The notes beneath the pieces are model-generated. The model saw only the letters and a list, made by a program, of their open reading frames with translations, was not told where the DNA came from and did no database searches. This document shows, piece after piece, positions 11,272-22,400 of a stretch of 64,000 bases of DNA. The stretch spans positions 310,001 to 374,000 of the forward strand of contig BDIU01000033.1 of the NCBI GenBank assembly GCA_002118135.1, in the 5' to 3' direction. Position numbers and translations under genes: made by a program. How positions within the stretch are numbered: position 1 is the first letter of the stretch; each line of letters starts with the position of its first letter. Source of the DNA: Trebouxia sp. TZW2008 (Eukaryota > Chlorophyta > Trebouxiophyceae > Trebouxiales > Trebouxiaceae).

Positions 11272-12400
11272 TCAAGCCAATGTTGCTCTTCTGCTGAGCC
11301 TCTCAAAATGCAGATTCCGCAGCAAGACATTCGTCTGCTCATAGATGGCTGCAAACAAGCTTTCGTTGTTTGCATGTTCCTCTTCTTGAGGCGTAGGAAG
11401 GCTGTCTTCCCTCCGTATTGGCGTTGTCGGCTGATACAGCTCATCAGAACTGCTGCTTTCTACAGCAAGCGGCAACGGAGCAGGTATGCGTGCTGCAGCG
11501 TCGGCGAGAACAACAGCAGTTTCAACTGCAGTGTTAGCTACTGAAGCTCCAGACTGTGAAGACGCAACAGCAGGGCTTGGCATAGTGACAGCTGCAAGGG
11601 GATGCTGATCACGTATTAGCTGTGCTGGCTGCTGTGTTGCATGCAGAGTCAGCTTCTGATCTAGTTGGTGGAACAACCGCTCCTGATCGCAATGCCGCTC
11701 ACAGTGGCTCTTTGCTGGCATTTCCACATCAGCTGCTGGCAGCAACTCCTCGGTCATGCTCTGCTGCCTTAGCATCTTGCTGCTTGACTCAGGGTGGACT
11801 GGAGGTTTGCATGAGGTCAAGCGAAATTTGAATCGCGACATGTCAGGGCTTGACATAGACCGCTGAGGTGACCTCAACAAGGCCTCGCTGCCAGCTGTGC
11901 TGCTTGACTGCATTGGTTGTGCCACCTGTGGAGGAAAAGCACCACTGAGTGAGTGTGTGCACGTGCTTGGAGCAGCGCATTGTGGAGGGTAGCTGCTCAC
12001 TCTCTGGTAGGCATGAAGCAGCAGCCAGCAGCAGCAACAGCCAGCAGCAGCAGCAGACAACTTGGCTGCTGATGCTGTTGCTGCTGCATCATATGTATAC
12101 CTCAGGAGTCATCTATGAACATACCAGTGCCAAAAGCGAGCTGTTGAAAGGTAGGTGGTGCACCACAGGAAAGCATGTACGTGCATCACTACTGAGGAGA
12201 CTGCGAGTGTGTGCAATGCACAATTTACCTGAACAAATTGATCGTCAGTGTCTTCAGCACGAGAAATCTGTAAGCGTTTGACTGCGCGACAAGTTGCCTC
12301 CACCCCCTGTGGCGCAAACAATTTCGCGGTCGAGCACGTTTCTTGCCACCAGTCAATTTGCACTTGGAGCTGCGGCTGCAGTAGAAAAGATGCCGGACAG
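11272..12400 (-). CDS. Unrecognised Ser/Pro/Gln-rich protein (5' end unresolved)
   Basis: Two exons are supported. The 3' exon is 11925-11272 (218 codons including the stop). An upstream exon ends at 12229 with a clean GT donor and joins it in phase 0 (DDQFVQ then VAQPMQSS). Upstream of 12229 the frame stays open to about 12405 without an ATG, so the first exon is missing or begins at an internal acceptor. The product is low complexity: Ser-rich (SSSTAGSEALLRSPQRSMSS), then Gln/Leu/His-rich (CDQERLFHQLDQKLTLHATQ), then Ala/Val-rich. It ends in a conserved-looking tail (NNESLFAAIYEQTNVLLRNL). No known domain was recognised. The 218-codon frame with a proper acceptor makes it a likely gene. Confidence 0.5.
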
Positions 12401-12617
12401 CACAACTACTTCGACATCGTCTTCCGGCGAGCGTCGCTTTTCCCGGGTCATCTCCGAAACCCTGCTAACGCCAGTTGAGAGCCATCAGACACCGAAATGG
12501 ACTTCGGTCGCACAGTTGCAAAAGATGCACAACAAGGAAAACCCATGCAAAGCGTGCAGTGCCTCCGATAAGTCCGCTCAGGCCTGCAGCTATCGCTGTG
12601 CATCTGCTGCTAGCTAG
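12390..12617 (+). CDS. Possible small protein, 75 residues, KEN-containing
   Basis: An ATG-initiated frame of 75 codons whose frame is already open upstream to about 12280. The product is Ser/Thr-rich at the start (MPDSTTTSTSSSGERRFSRV) and Cys/Ser-rich at the end, with a KEN tripeptide in MHNKENPCK. It overlaps the unresolved 5' part of the minus-strand gene, so one of the two may be false. No homology recognised; it could be a chance frame or part of a spliced gene. Confidence 0.25.
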   Translation: MPDSTTTSTSSSGERRFSRVISETLLTPVESHQTPKWTSVAQLQKMHNKENPCKACSASDKSAQACSYRCASAAS

Positions 12618-13463
12618 GCCTTACTAACAGTTACGCTACATGCTTTCAGCTTACACCGTAAGTGCCAGCAGGCCCACTTTCTATTCTCCTTTGCGTTGAC
12701 TGGCTTCCAGGCACAGCCGCTTTTGCAGCACATCGCAATTCAACAGGCCTACATTGGCTTGAGAACTTTGCATTCAGAAGTTTTGGTCAGAGTGTCGCAC
12801 GTCCGTGCCGTACGAGGCGCAGATCGGTCTCGACAAGGGTGAAAAGCCTCCCGCGCCACCCGCATTGCGCCGATTAACGCAGCAGCTGAACAAAACACGC
12901 CGGAAAAGGCTCGAAGAAGTTGCTGCTTTCTTCCTGTAAGCTGCTAGCTGTTTTTTGCGCGGCTGCTGCGACCGGCTGGGCGATCTGCAGAGGTGCTTGC
13001 GCATCAAACCCCGCCAGACCATGTCACACGTTTGATCGTTCATGACAATTGCAACCACACTGCCCAAGCCTATAGATTGCATTCAAAAGTGTACAAGCGA
13101 AAGATTAGCTTCGTGTCAGGGTGCAAGTTGCAGTGGGCAGCCAGGTTGCATATGCTTGCTTGAAAAGCTTGAATGGCAACACATTGAATGCAGTGTAAAT
13201 TGAAGTTTGCAGCTCTCAAGCCGATCACTGCGCACATGTGTATAACTCATTGCATAATGCGCAGGTCCCTGATAGTTTTGACAAGCAGCATGGGCTGTGT
13301 CACGAAACTCCTGGGCAACTGATGCAAAAGGAATGGGTCCTACGTAAGCCTCAGTGCTGAGAAGCCGCTGCTTGGCCTTTCCATCCATCACAAGCTCTGA
13401 CACAAGCCTTGATCAAGCACACAACAAAACTCTGACAGCTCCAAGAAGCGCCCTAGTAACAGC
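12618..13463. promoter_or_regulatory. Region upstream of the PB1 kinase gene
   Basis: These 846 bp precede the PB1 kinase ATG and should contain its promoter and 5' UTR. Short frames on both strands (for example 12774-13082 minus, basic) lack homology. I saw no recognisable promoter element. Confidence 0.4.
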
Positions 13464-16400
13464 ATGGCTACGGCCATCAGCACCCCATTTGCAGTCAGCA
13501 AGGACTTGCAAAGGCCCAACTCACCTGGCAAGATCAAGTTCGTGTGCCGCTGGGGTGGAGAGCTGATCTCGGACAGCCAGGGGCGACTTGCATATGATGG
13601 TGGGGAGACACGGCTGTGTACTTTGCCCAAGGCTGTTAGATACCGTGAATTTGTCACCAAGCTTCGAGAACTGACGGGGTATGGCATGATTGCTCTTTCG
13701 CAACTGCTGTGCTCAGCGGCTTCACAACAGCTGTGTCAGCAGGTCCATGCTCACAGCAGGTCTTCATCTGTTGCAAGCTTTGTAAGCTGACAGGGCACAG
13801 TATGATTGCTCTTGTACAACAGCAATTCCTCAGCATATTGATGCTGACAACACTGCTTCCGTTGGGAGGCTTTCAGTATGCCAGCCAGCACTGGGCATGC
13901 ATCATCCTGGACAACACATGGACACAAACACGCACATATTATGCATCTGCTGACATGCACTAGCCAAGGCATGATGCAGGTGTGCATATCAGTTGCACAG
14001 CCTGTATGGCACAGGTGCATGTTATGCCATCACCAGCATCAGCATTGTCATTGACATGCTATTGTAGACAGCTCCAGCGACCCTGTCTGTTGCATACAGA
14101 AGGCCTGCTCTTCTGTCCATGCCGTGTTGTGACACCGCAAGTGAACCATCAACTCACTCAAAACTGCATGTTACAGGTTGCCTGCCAGTGCAGCTCTGGA
14201 GTTGCCACTGAAATATCAGATCCCAGGGCACAGCATGGAAGAGCTCATTTCCCTGCGCAGCAACGAGGATCTAGATGAATTCAAGGTCAGGCTGCTGTGA
14301 CTTTTTCGCCTGCATGATCACCCTTGTTGCATGTTCATGTCTGTTGCATTGTGCGATTTGCTGCTGCAATGTTGCACAAATGACAGCAAGCAAACAAGCA
14401 TCACTTCCAAGCATATGCAACAGGCCACTGTCACCTGGCTCACACACATGGAGTGCAGCTTAACATAATTCAGAAATGCTTGTGATTGCGGAGGCATGCC
14501 AAGTCGCCCTTCAACATTCAAGTCTGCTTGTAGCCTGATCTCCTTGCTGATGTGCTGATGTCACCGCCGAAAACAGCTGTTGGACAGCTATGTGACTCAA
14601 ACTGCATGAGGTGTTCAGCACTGTTTAGGGCTGCTTGTAGTTTCAACTGCTTATGTTGCTCAAACCCGCCATTGAACAGCCATGTGATGCAAACAGGATT
14701 TTTTGTTCAGCAACGCTCAAAGCTGCTGATAGTCTGAACTTCCTGCTGTTGTCCCTGCTTGACACAACCATACAGCTGCATTGTCGCAACCGATCAAGCA
14801 TGGCGAGCCAGCTTGATGTCTTGCTTCAGGCTGCATCTATCAAAATTTCAACTGATGACCTCGCTGCTCAGTCATTGAGTAGCTGTGTTGTCTGGACAGG
14901 ACGAGCATGATGACCTGGCTTCAAGCTTCGCACAAGGGTCCCCAGCGCAGCGGCTGCGCCTGTTTGTGCTACCCAGCGGCCCGACAAGAGCACGGTGATT
15001 ATCCATCATCTATCTTATCGCCTTGATGTTGCCGCTGGTGCCCAAAGATTAGTGCTCAGCCAGCTTGCTGTACCTGTGACACGCAGTAAGACAATATGTT
15101 TGGCACAGTCTTCAATCGACAATTGACGCAACTTGTTGGCCTGCATGACAGCATTGCCTGCATCACAGGCGAACCTTTGGTAGCTTGAGTTGTTTTTGTT
15201 TAGGATGACCTGCATGTCAGTGCTTTCCAAATCATGCATGCTTAGTCGTGACCTACAATCTTCAACATATCATTCTCAGTGCTGTGTCTGCATCCTGGCA
15301 GGCAGGGCAGTGCTGGCGGGGATGCCCTTGGGGATGCCCTAGCCAGCAAGGAGCCCTCCAGCCTGTTCAACAAGCTGAGGCCCAGCCACTCAGAGAGGGA
15401 GCTACCCTCCCTCATCCCCAGCCACCCTGAGGGGGGTCAGGGGGTCCTAACCCACTCCTTCCTGGGTAGCCGCTCCTTCAGCACTGGCACTGCTTCCCAC
15501 CTGGCCTCTGCTGCCATGTCTGCTGTGGGTCTAGGAGGCAAAGCCCATGCTGCAGAGCCAGGTAGCCATCTTCTACCTTTATGACTGCGATGCAATTGCC
15601 TATGTTGAGCATGCACAGCAGCATCTGCCATCCCTCATGCCCAGCCACCCTCAGGGGAATCACGGGGCCCTCACCCGCTCCTTCTTGGGTAGCCGCTCTT
15701 TCAGCACTGGCATTGCTTCCCACCTGGCCTCTGCTGCTATGTCTGCTGTGGGTCTGGGAGGCAACAACACTTATGCTGCAGAGCCAGGTACACTTGCCAG
15801 GGTCCCCTTTCTGAATTTGACTGTAACTTGGTCGCGTGCATACAGCATTGCTGCCATGTCTGCTGCAGCATTACGGGGCAACACCAACACCTGTGCCACA
15901 GATTCAGGTACAGTCTGTCCTTGACATGGCAAACCTGGCCTCTGCTGCCATGTCTGACAATTGACATAGTTTTGTCTGGATACTGCCATGATTTCTCATC
16001 TGTCTTGACTATTGACTCATCCTGTGCTGTTCCAGGTGCTGTGGCCAGGAGCATGGGTTGGTGCGCAGGGTTGCTGGTGCATCACGCCTTCCCCGCCCCT
16101 AATCCCCTTTGAAGTGCATGTATGTTTCTGCTACCACAACTTCTCATCTGTCTTAAATATTGTCTCATCCCGGTGCTGTTGTGCCCAGGAGCATGGGCTG
16201 GTGCGCAGGGTTGCTGGTGCATCACGCCTTCCCCGCCCCTAATCCCCTTTGAAGTGCATGTATGTTTCTGCTACCACAACTTCTCATCTGTCTTAAATAT
16301 TGACTCATCCCGGTGCTGTTGTGCAGGTGCCCAGGAGCATGGGTTGGTGCGCCAGGTTGCTGGTGCATCACGCCTTCCCCGCCCCTAATCCCCTTTGAAG

Positions 16401-19400
16401 TGCATGTATGTTTCTGCTACCACAACTTCTCATTTGTCTTAAATATTGTCTCACCCCGGTGCTGTGATGCAGGTGCCCAGGAGCATGGGTTGGTGCGCAG
16501 GGGTGCCAGTGCAGCTAGTCTACAGAGGGACACCTCTGATGCCACCGCTGGCCCGTCCCATGATGATGTGAGAGATTCAGAGCCAGGTACTATACATCTG
16601 CATGCCAGCGTTTGTGGAATGGTGACGAAAGCTGTGCTGTCACTGCATATCCTGCTCATGACAATGATGCAGTTCCAGAGGCAGGGACTGTAGGTTTGTA
16701 TGCAAGAGTCAACAGACAGGACTCTAAGCCAGCCCTGTACAAGTTGTCACTGGAGGCACTCTATTCGACCAGTGTCACCAATGACGATGTGACACAGGCT
16801 TCAAGCAACAAGCAAGCAAGCAAGCTCATTGGGTCGATGCCGCAATGCAATGCAATGCAACACATGTATGGTGCACCTCAGACCTCATTTGAAAGCTGTT
16901 TTCTGGCAGGATATAGGCATGCTTTTGCAGGTTTCATCAGGTGGGAGGGCTTTTCATCACATATGCAGACAATTAGGTGTCAGACTGCATCTCAAATGTC
17001 GTTGGCATGATGCAGGCAACTGGGTGGCGTCTCAGAGGTTCCAGCCCTCAGGCTACACCAGCACAGCATACCCTGGCAGATCCAACAGCATTGCTGGCAG
17101 AAGCACCAGTCAGGCGCGTGGCTCTTCCTCTCCCCATGGCAACGGCAAGGCTGGCGTTAGTCATGCTGCTACCCTCCCCAGGGACCCCATGAGGGCCTCC
17201 ACCATTGTGGACCGCCAACAAGAAGAAGATGGGCTGTCATCAGGTCAATTCTTGCGGCTGTGGCATGCGCCATATTTGTTTGTGGCCCGTGGCATCCAGA
17301 ATCAATCAATGAATCAGTCAAAAGAACTTATAGTCTGTGGTAGAAACCCAGATGTGACCCATTACTAACTTGAAAGCACAGATGAATGTGTCTAGCAGTC
17401 AAGACTAGCTAGTCAGTACTTGCATGGGAGACTGTGAGCAACGGTACGCCTCAGCTGATGAGTAAAGTGGATCTGAGGCTGTCTGCACCTGAGATCTGTC
17501 TTCTTGAGCCCTTTTTGGCAAAGCCTGTCAAGAAGCTGTGTCATCTAGTCAGTTCTCAGTACTCATGAGTAGTCCACAGCAGAATTGAGTCATTGGTTGA
17601 CTGTGAGGTTGAGATGCTGGTGGATCAGCTAGTTGACATGCGCCCTGACTCTGTTCTCACTGTGCCACAGGCAGTGACCGGGATGACTACGGCGCTTCCA
17701 GCAGTGACAGTGAAGACGAAGCGCTGGCAGAGATGCAGTCAAGCAGCAGAAGGCCTTCCACGAACTACAGGCCTGAGTTTGCTGCCAAGACACTAGCACA
17801 GGTATGTCTGCACTTGGTTTGCCTATAGACACCAGCTAGCAATTGTTCTGCATTTGTGCAGAAGACATACTGAAAGTTGCTTGAGCACACACGTGCAAAA
17901 AGTGCTGTTGAGATTTCAGCACAGTTTTGCCTTCAAACACCTCAATTTCCAGTGTGCAGAAGGCACACTGAGAGTTGCCTGATTGGTTGCCACATGTGGC
18001 ACACGTCCTGTTTCACACACCACAGCGTCAGCACTGACCATTCAAACTAGATCTTGACATTGGGTGAGTGTCTTGCACAGGTGAAGGCCGTGTTGGGAGG
18101 GCCAAAAGGCAAAGATGCCCCCACCCTGAGTGATGGTGAGACCGTAGAAAAGTGCCTGAATGAGGTCAAACAACGTCAGGGGTACTGACGTGATGTCTGC
18201 TGGGTTTGCTGCACAGGTGAAGGCCATGTTGGGAGGGCCAAAAGGCAAAGATGCCCCTACCCTGAGTGATGGTGAGACCGTAGAAAAGTGCCTGAATGAG
18301 GTCAAACAACATCAGGGTTACTGACGTGATGTCTGCTGGGTTTGCTGCACAGGTGAAGGCCATGTTGGGAGGGCCAAAGGGCAAAGATGCCCCTACCCTG
18401 AGTGACGATGAGACCATAGAGAAATGCCTGAATGAAGTTGAGGCTGCCCTCAATGCCGGGCTGAATTTCAAGGGCAAATTCAACTCTGGGCTGCAGGTCA
18501 GTCCAGTCAATTGACACATACATTTCTTCATCTTGCAGCTCAATGCAAAATATCATTTATTGGCTTCACAGAATTGCATTGCTGAAGTCGAGACCGCCCT
18601 CAATGCCAAGCTGAATCTTAAGGTCAAAGTCAGCCCTGGGCTGCAGATTATTTTAGGGCTCTTTTCCAGAGCCCTTGCAATATGGCAAGCTGATTGTTCA
18701 GTTCCAGCATGCTCACTTTGATTGTTGCCTGTTCAATGAGCCGCGCCCATGCACTTGCTTGGCCATGACTGATATCTGCTTATAAGCTCAGCAAAGCCAG
18801 CATACAATGTGGCTGCATGTGTAATAGTAGAAGACGCTGCAAAGGCATCACCAGAAGCAGTAGGCATGATTCCTGATGCACTGGCTTGCTGCAAGCGCTG
18901 CTAGGGACCCCACAGGCTTTTGTGTAGTTGTCCATCATGTCCACCGCCAAAGGGTACTCACTTTGGTCCCTCTAGGTCAAAGTAGGTAAAAAGGCACCAG
19001 CAGTCGAGTCAAAGCCTGTGGCACCTGCTGCTGCTGCTGCTGCTGCTTCAGTAGCAAACTACCTGTCTGTCTTTTTCCTAGATGTCTGGACACTCATCCC
19101 CAGTCAGCATGTCTAGACGATCATCATGATCACATTGGGCTGGTACTCTGCAGGTGGTAGCAGGTACAGAGGCACCAGCAGTTGAGCTGAAGGCTGTGGC
19201 AGCTGCTGCTGCTGTTGCTGCCGCTGCTGCAACTGCCAAGCACTGTCTCTTGTTCCCTTGAATGTTCAGAACATCGTTGTGCCTACAGCTACAGCATTCC
19301 TGACATGACACTGATACCCTGCAGGTAATAGCAGGCACAGAAGCGCCAGCAGTAGAACTGAAACCTGTGGCAGCTGCTGCTGCTGTTGCTGCCGCTGCTG

Positions 19401-22400
19401 CAACTGCCAAGCACTGTCTCTTGTTCCCTTGAATATTTGGAACATAATTGTGCAGCCACAGCATTCCTGACATGACACTGATACCCTGCAGGTGATAGCA
19501 GGCACAGAGGCACCATCAGTTGAGCTGAAGCCTGTAGCACCTGCCCAGGCGTTGTCCCCTGCTGCCCAGGAAGTGGCCAGCCCCACAGCTGCAGCTGCCT
19601 CGCCCACAGCTGGAGCCTCGCCAGCAGCCAAGAGGAAGGTGCACATAGTGCTGCCAGAGCCGTCACCCCGACCTCCTCCAGCTGGAGGGAGAGGGGCAGG
19701 GACCCCAGGGGCTCATGGCACTGGCCCTGGCAAAGCACCCCCAAGGTGTCTGTCTGTCTGACTCTGGATTTGTTTGTCTGTATGTCTGTGTGCAACTGGC
19801 TCTTTCCTTGTTTACCAGTCAGGGGGGAGGGGGCCGGGTACCACAGGAGTCAATGCTACTGGCCCTGTCAAAGGTCCCCCACGTGCCTGCCTTCCTCACT
19901 GGCCATCTGTCTGTCTGTCTAGCTGCCTGTCTGTCTGCCTGCTTGTCAGCCTGTTTGTCTGCCTTGCCATCTGTCTATCTACCTGTTGGCAAAATGCCTT
20001 TCATTTGACTTTCTGGTGTGCTCAAACTGCTCTGATTCTGATGATATTGTCATCATCCAATTTGTTTGTTGCTTTGCAGGCTGATGGTGGGCAGCGGCAT
20101 GGCTACAGGGGAGTGGACGGGGTCAGGCAAGTGGACGGAAGTCCAAGAGGCCGCCATGGAGATCCCACCCTCCTTGCAGCAGATTGAGTCCAACGACTTG
20201 ACCAAGATCAAGGAACTTGGGCGTGGCCAATTTGGCAGTGTATGGCTCTGTAGGTAAGTTTTGGAATGAAAATCCTCCAACTCCCCTGGTTGAGATGGCA
20301 GTGTACTGGTTTGTCTGTCTTCAGACAGACTGCTCATCAGTGCTGCTCATTGGGCTGGACACAATTGCTACACTACCTGTTCCATATAAATTTGCATGGT
20401 CAGAAAGCGGCCACACACACTTTACAAGAGAGAGAGAGGGAGAGAGTACAATTTTACATGCTTTAGCCAGCCAACAAGGCTGATCACATGTGCCACACTG
20501 TGGCAATGACTATATGTCCATGAAATTCAGGCAGTCTATGACATAGTGAAACACCCCCAAATGATCATGTTGCGCAAAAGAAGCGCGCATGTTATAATCG
20601 CAGCCCTAAAACAAAACGGGGTAATTGGCCCGCACCCCAGCCCAAGCACTGGCAGGGAAGGTCAGACCTATCATTATTTGAGCCTGCTGAGTTTAGTGTG
20701 ATGCCAGATCTGAGGGCAGCACTCATGTTATTGTTGCTGCACAGGTGGCTAGTAGTGGAAGTAGCAGTGAAGGACTTGCACGCCACTAATAGCGTTCAGA
20801 GCAAGGCAGAGATCCTCAAATTCCTGCATCGTGCCCTTTCTGGGGGCAGTACCAAGGTTCGTGGTGCTGTACAGGTGGCTAGGAGTAGAGGTGGCTGTGA
20901 AAGAGTTGCACGCCACCAACAGTGTGCAGAGCAATGCAGAGATGTTTGGTGAAGCAGAGACTCTGAATTCATTACGTCACCCCTGCATCATCGCCTTCTA
21001 TGGTGTGGTAGTCAACCAGGAGAGCCCTGCGTCTGTCCTGGAATACGTGCGAGGCTCGTCCCTCAGATCTGGCCTTCAGAAGTTGAAGCAGTACCGGATT
21101 CCAAATGACAGAAGAGTCAGGGCTGCCATAGCATTGCAAGCAGCCAGAGGTGACTCATGCATGACTGTATTCATGTCAACTGATGCAGCAGTTTGGGTGT
21201 GAGTCACCACCAAGCCCAATGCAGATCGTGCCCAATCTGCCAGCTCCAAATCCGACACTTACCTGCATCTGGGCGCTATTCACAGACAGAGCAATTGAGT
21301 CATTGCTTGCCTAATTGCTTGACATGAGCACCACCAAGCGCAGTACAGATTGTACCTAATGTGCCAGCTCCAGCCCCAGCATGCACACCTGACAGGACTA
21401 GCTGCAGGTGTGTGTGTGTGTTGGAGTTGGAGCTGGCAGATTGGGCACAATCTGCATTGTGCATGATGATGACTCACACCCAACTTGCTGTTCCAGTTGA
21501 CACAAACCCAACACACACACTCCTGCAGCTAGCCCTGTCCTGTCAGGTGTGCATGCTGGGGCTGGAATTGGCAGATTGTGCATAATCTGCATTGGGCTTG
21601 GTGCTCATGTCAAGCAATGAGGCAAGCAATGGTTCAACTTCTCTATAAAGAGCATGATGTTTGAATTTATTTGTAATATAGCGCCCATAATGCACGCTTC
21701 TGACTATATGCTATACTGTGACGGATTGTTTCAGATCATTTCAAGCCTTGCCATTGTTCTCTCAGTCTGTAATACTTCCAAGACAGTTTGCCACATGACG
21801 TAAGCAGCTTCCGTGGCGGCATCCATGTTGGGCATGCATGATCCTTGCCAGGCACACGCTTATCTTCCAGCACATTAGTCTTTGGAATAGAGAAGATGCC
21901 AGAGACGCAGCTGACCTTGTTGCTTTGCTCACAGAGATGGCGTACCTGCACTCTCGGTGTGAAACAGCAGCTGTTACAAAACTCTATACAGCACTTGTGA
22001 AGGCAATCAGAAACATAGCTGACATTTTGTTTTTGCTCACAGGGATGGAGTATCTACATTCTTGTCGTATCAGGTGGAACAGCAGCTGTTGCAAGACTCT
22101 GTACAGCATTTGTGAAGGCAATCAGAAACACAGCTGACGTTTTGGTTTCGCTCACAGGCATGGAGTATCTACGCTCCAGGCGTGTGGTGCACTTTGACCT
22201 GAAGTGCGACAACCTGCTATGTGTCTTGTGCGAGCTTTTAGACCAGCCCTTCACTTCATATATACTTGCAAAAGCAGCACAGCTCACAGCTCACAGCTTG
22301 CTTCTGGTCACAGGGATGGAGTACCTGCACTCCAGGCGTGTGGTGCACTTTGACCTGAAGTGCGACAACCTGCTATGTGACCTGCGCGACCTCAACAGAC

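Noticed and set aside
12774..13082. Basic 102-residue minus-strand frame upstream of the PB1 kinase
   Set aside because: No homology, no splice-consistent partner, and it lies in the expected promoter region.
16612..17010. 132-codon frame between kinase exons 5 and 6 as an extra exon
   Set aside because: Exons 5 and 6 already join in phase ([12 protein letters not shown]), and the frame has no clean acceptor and donor pair.
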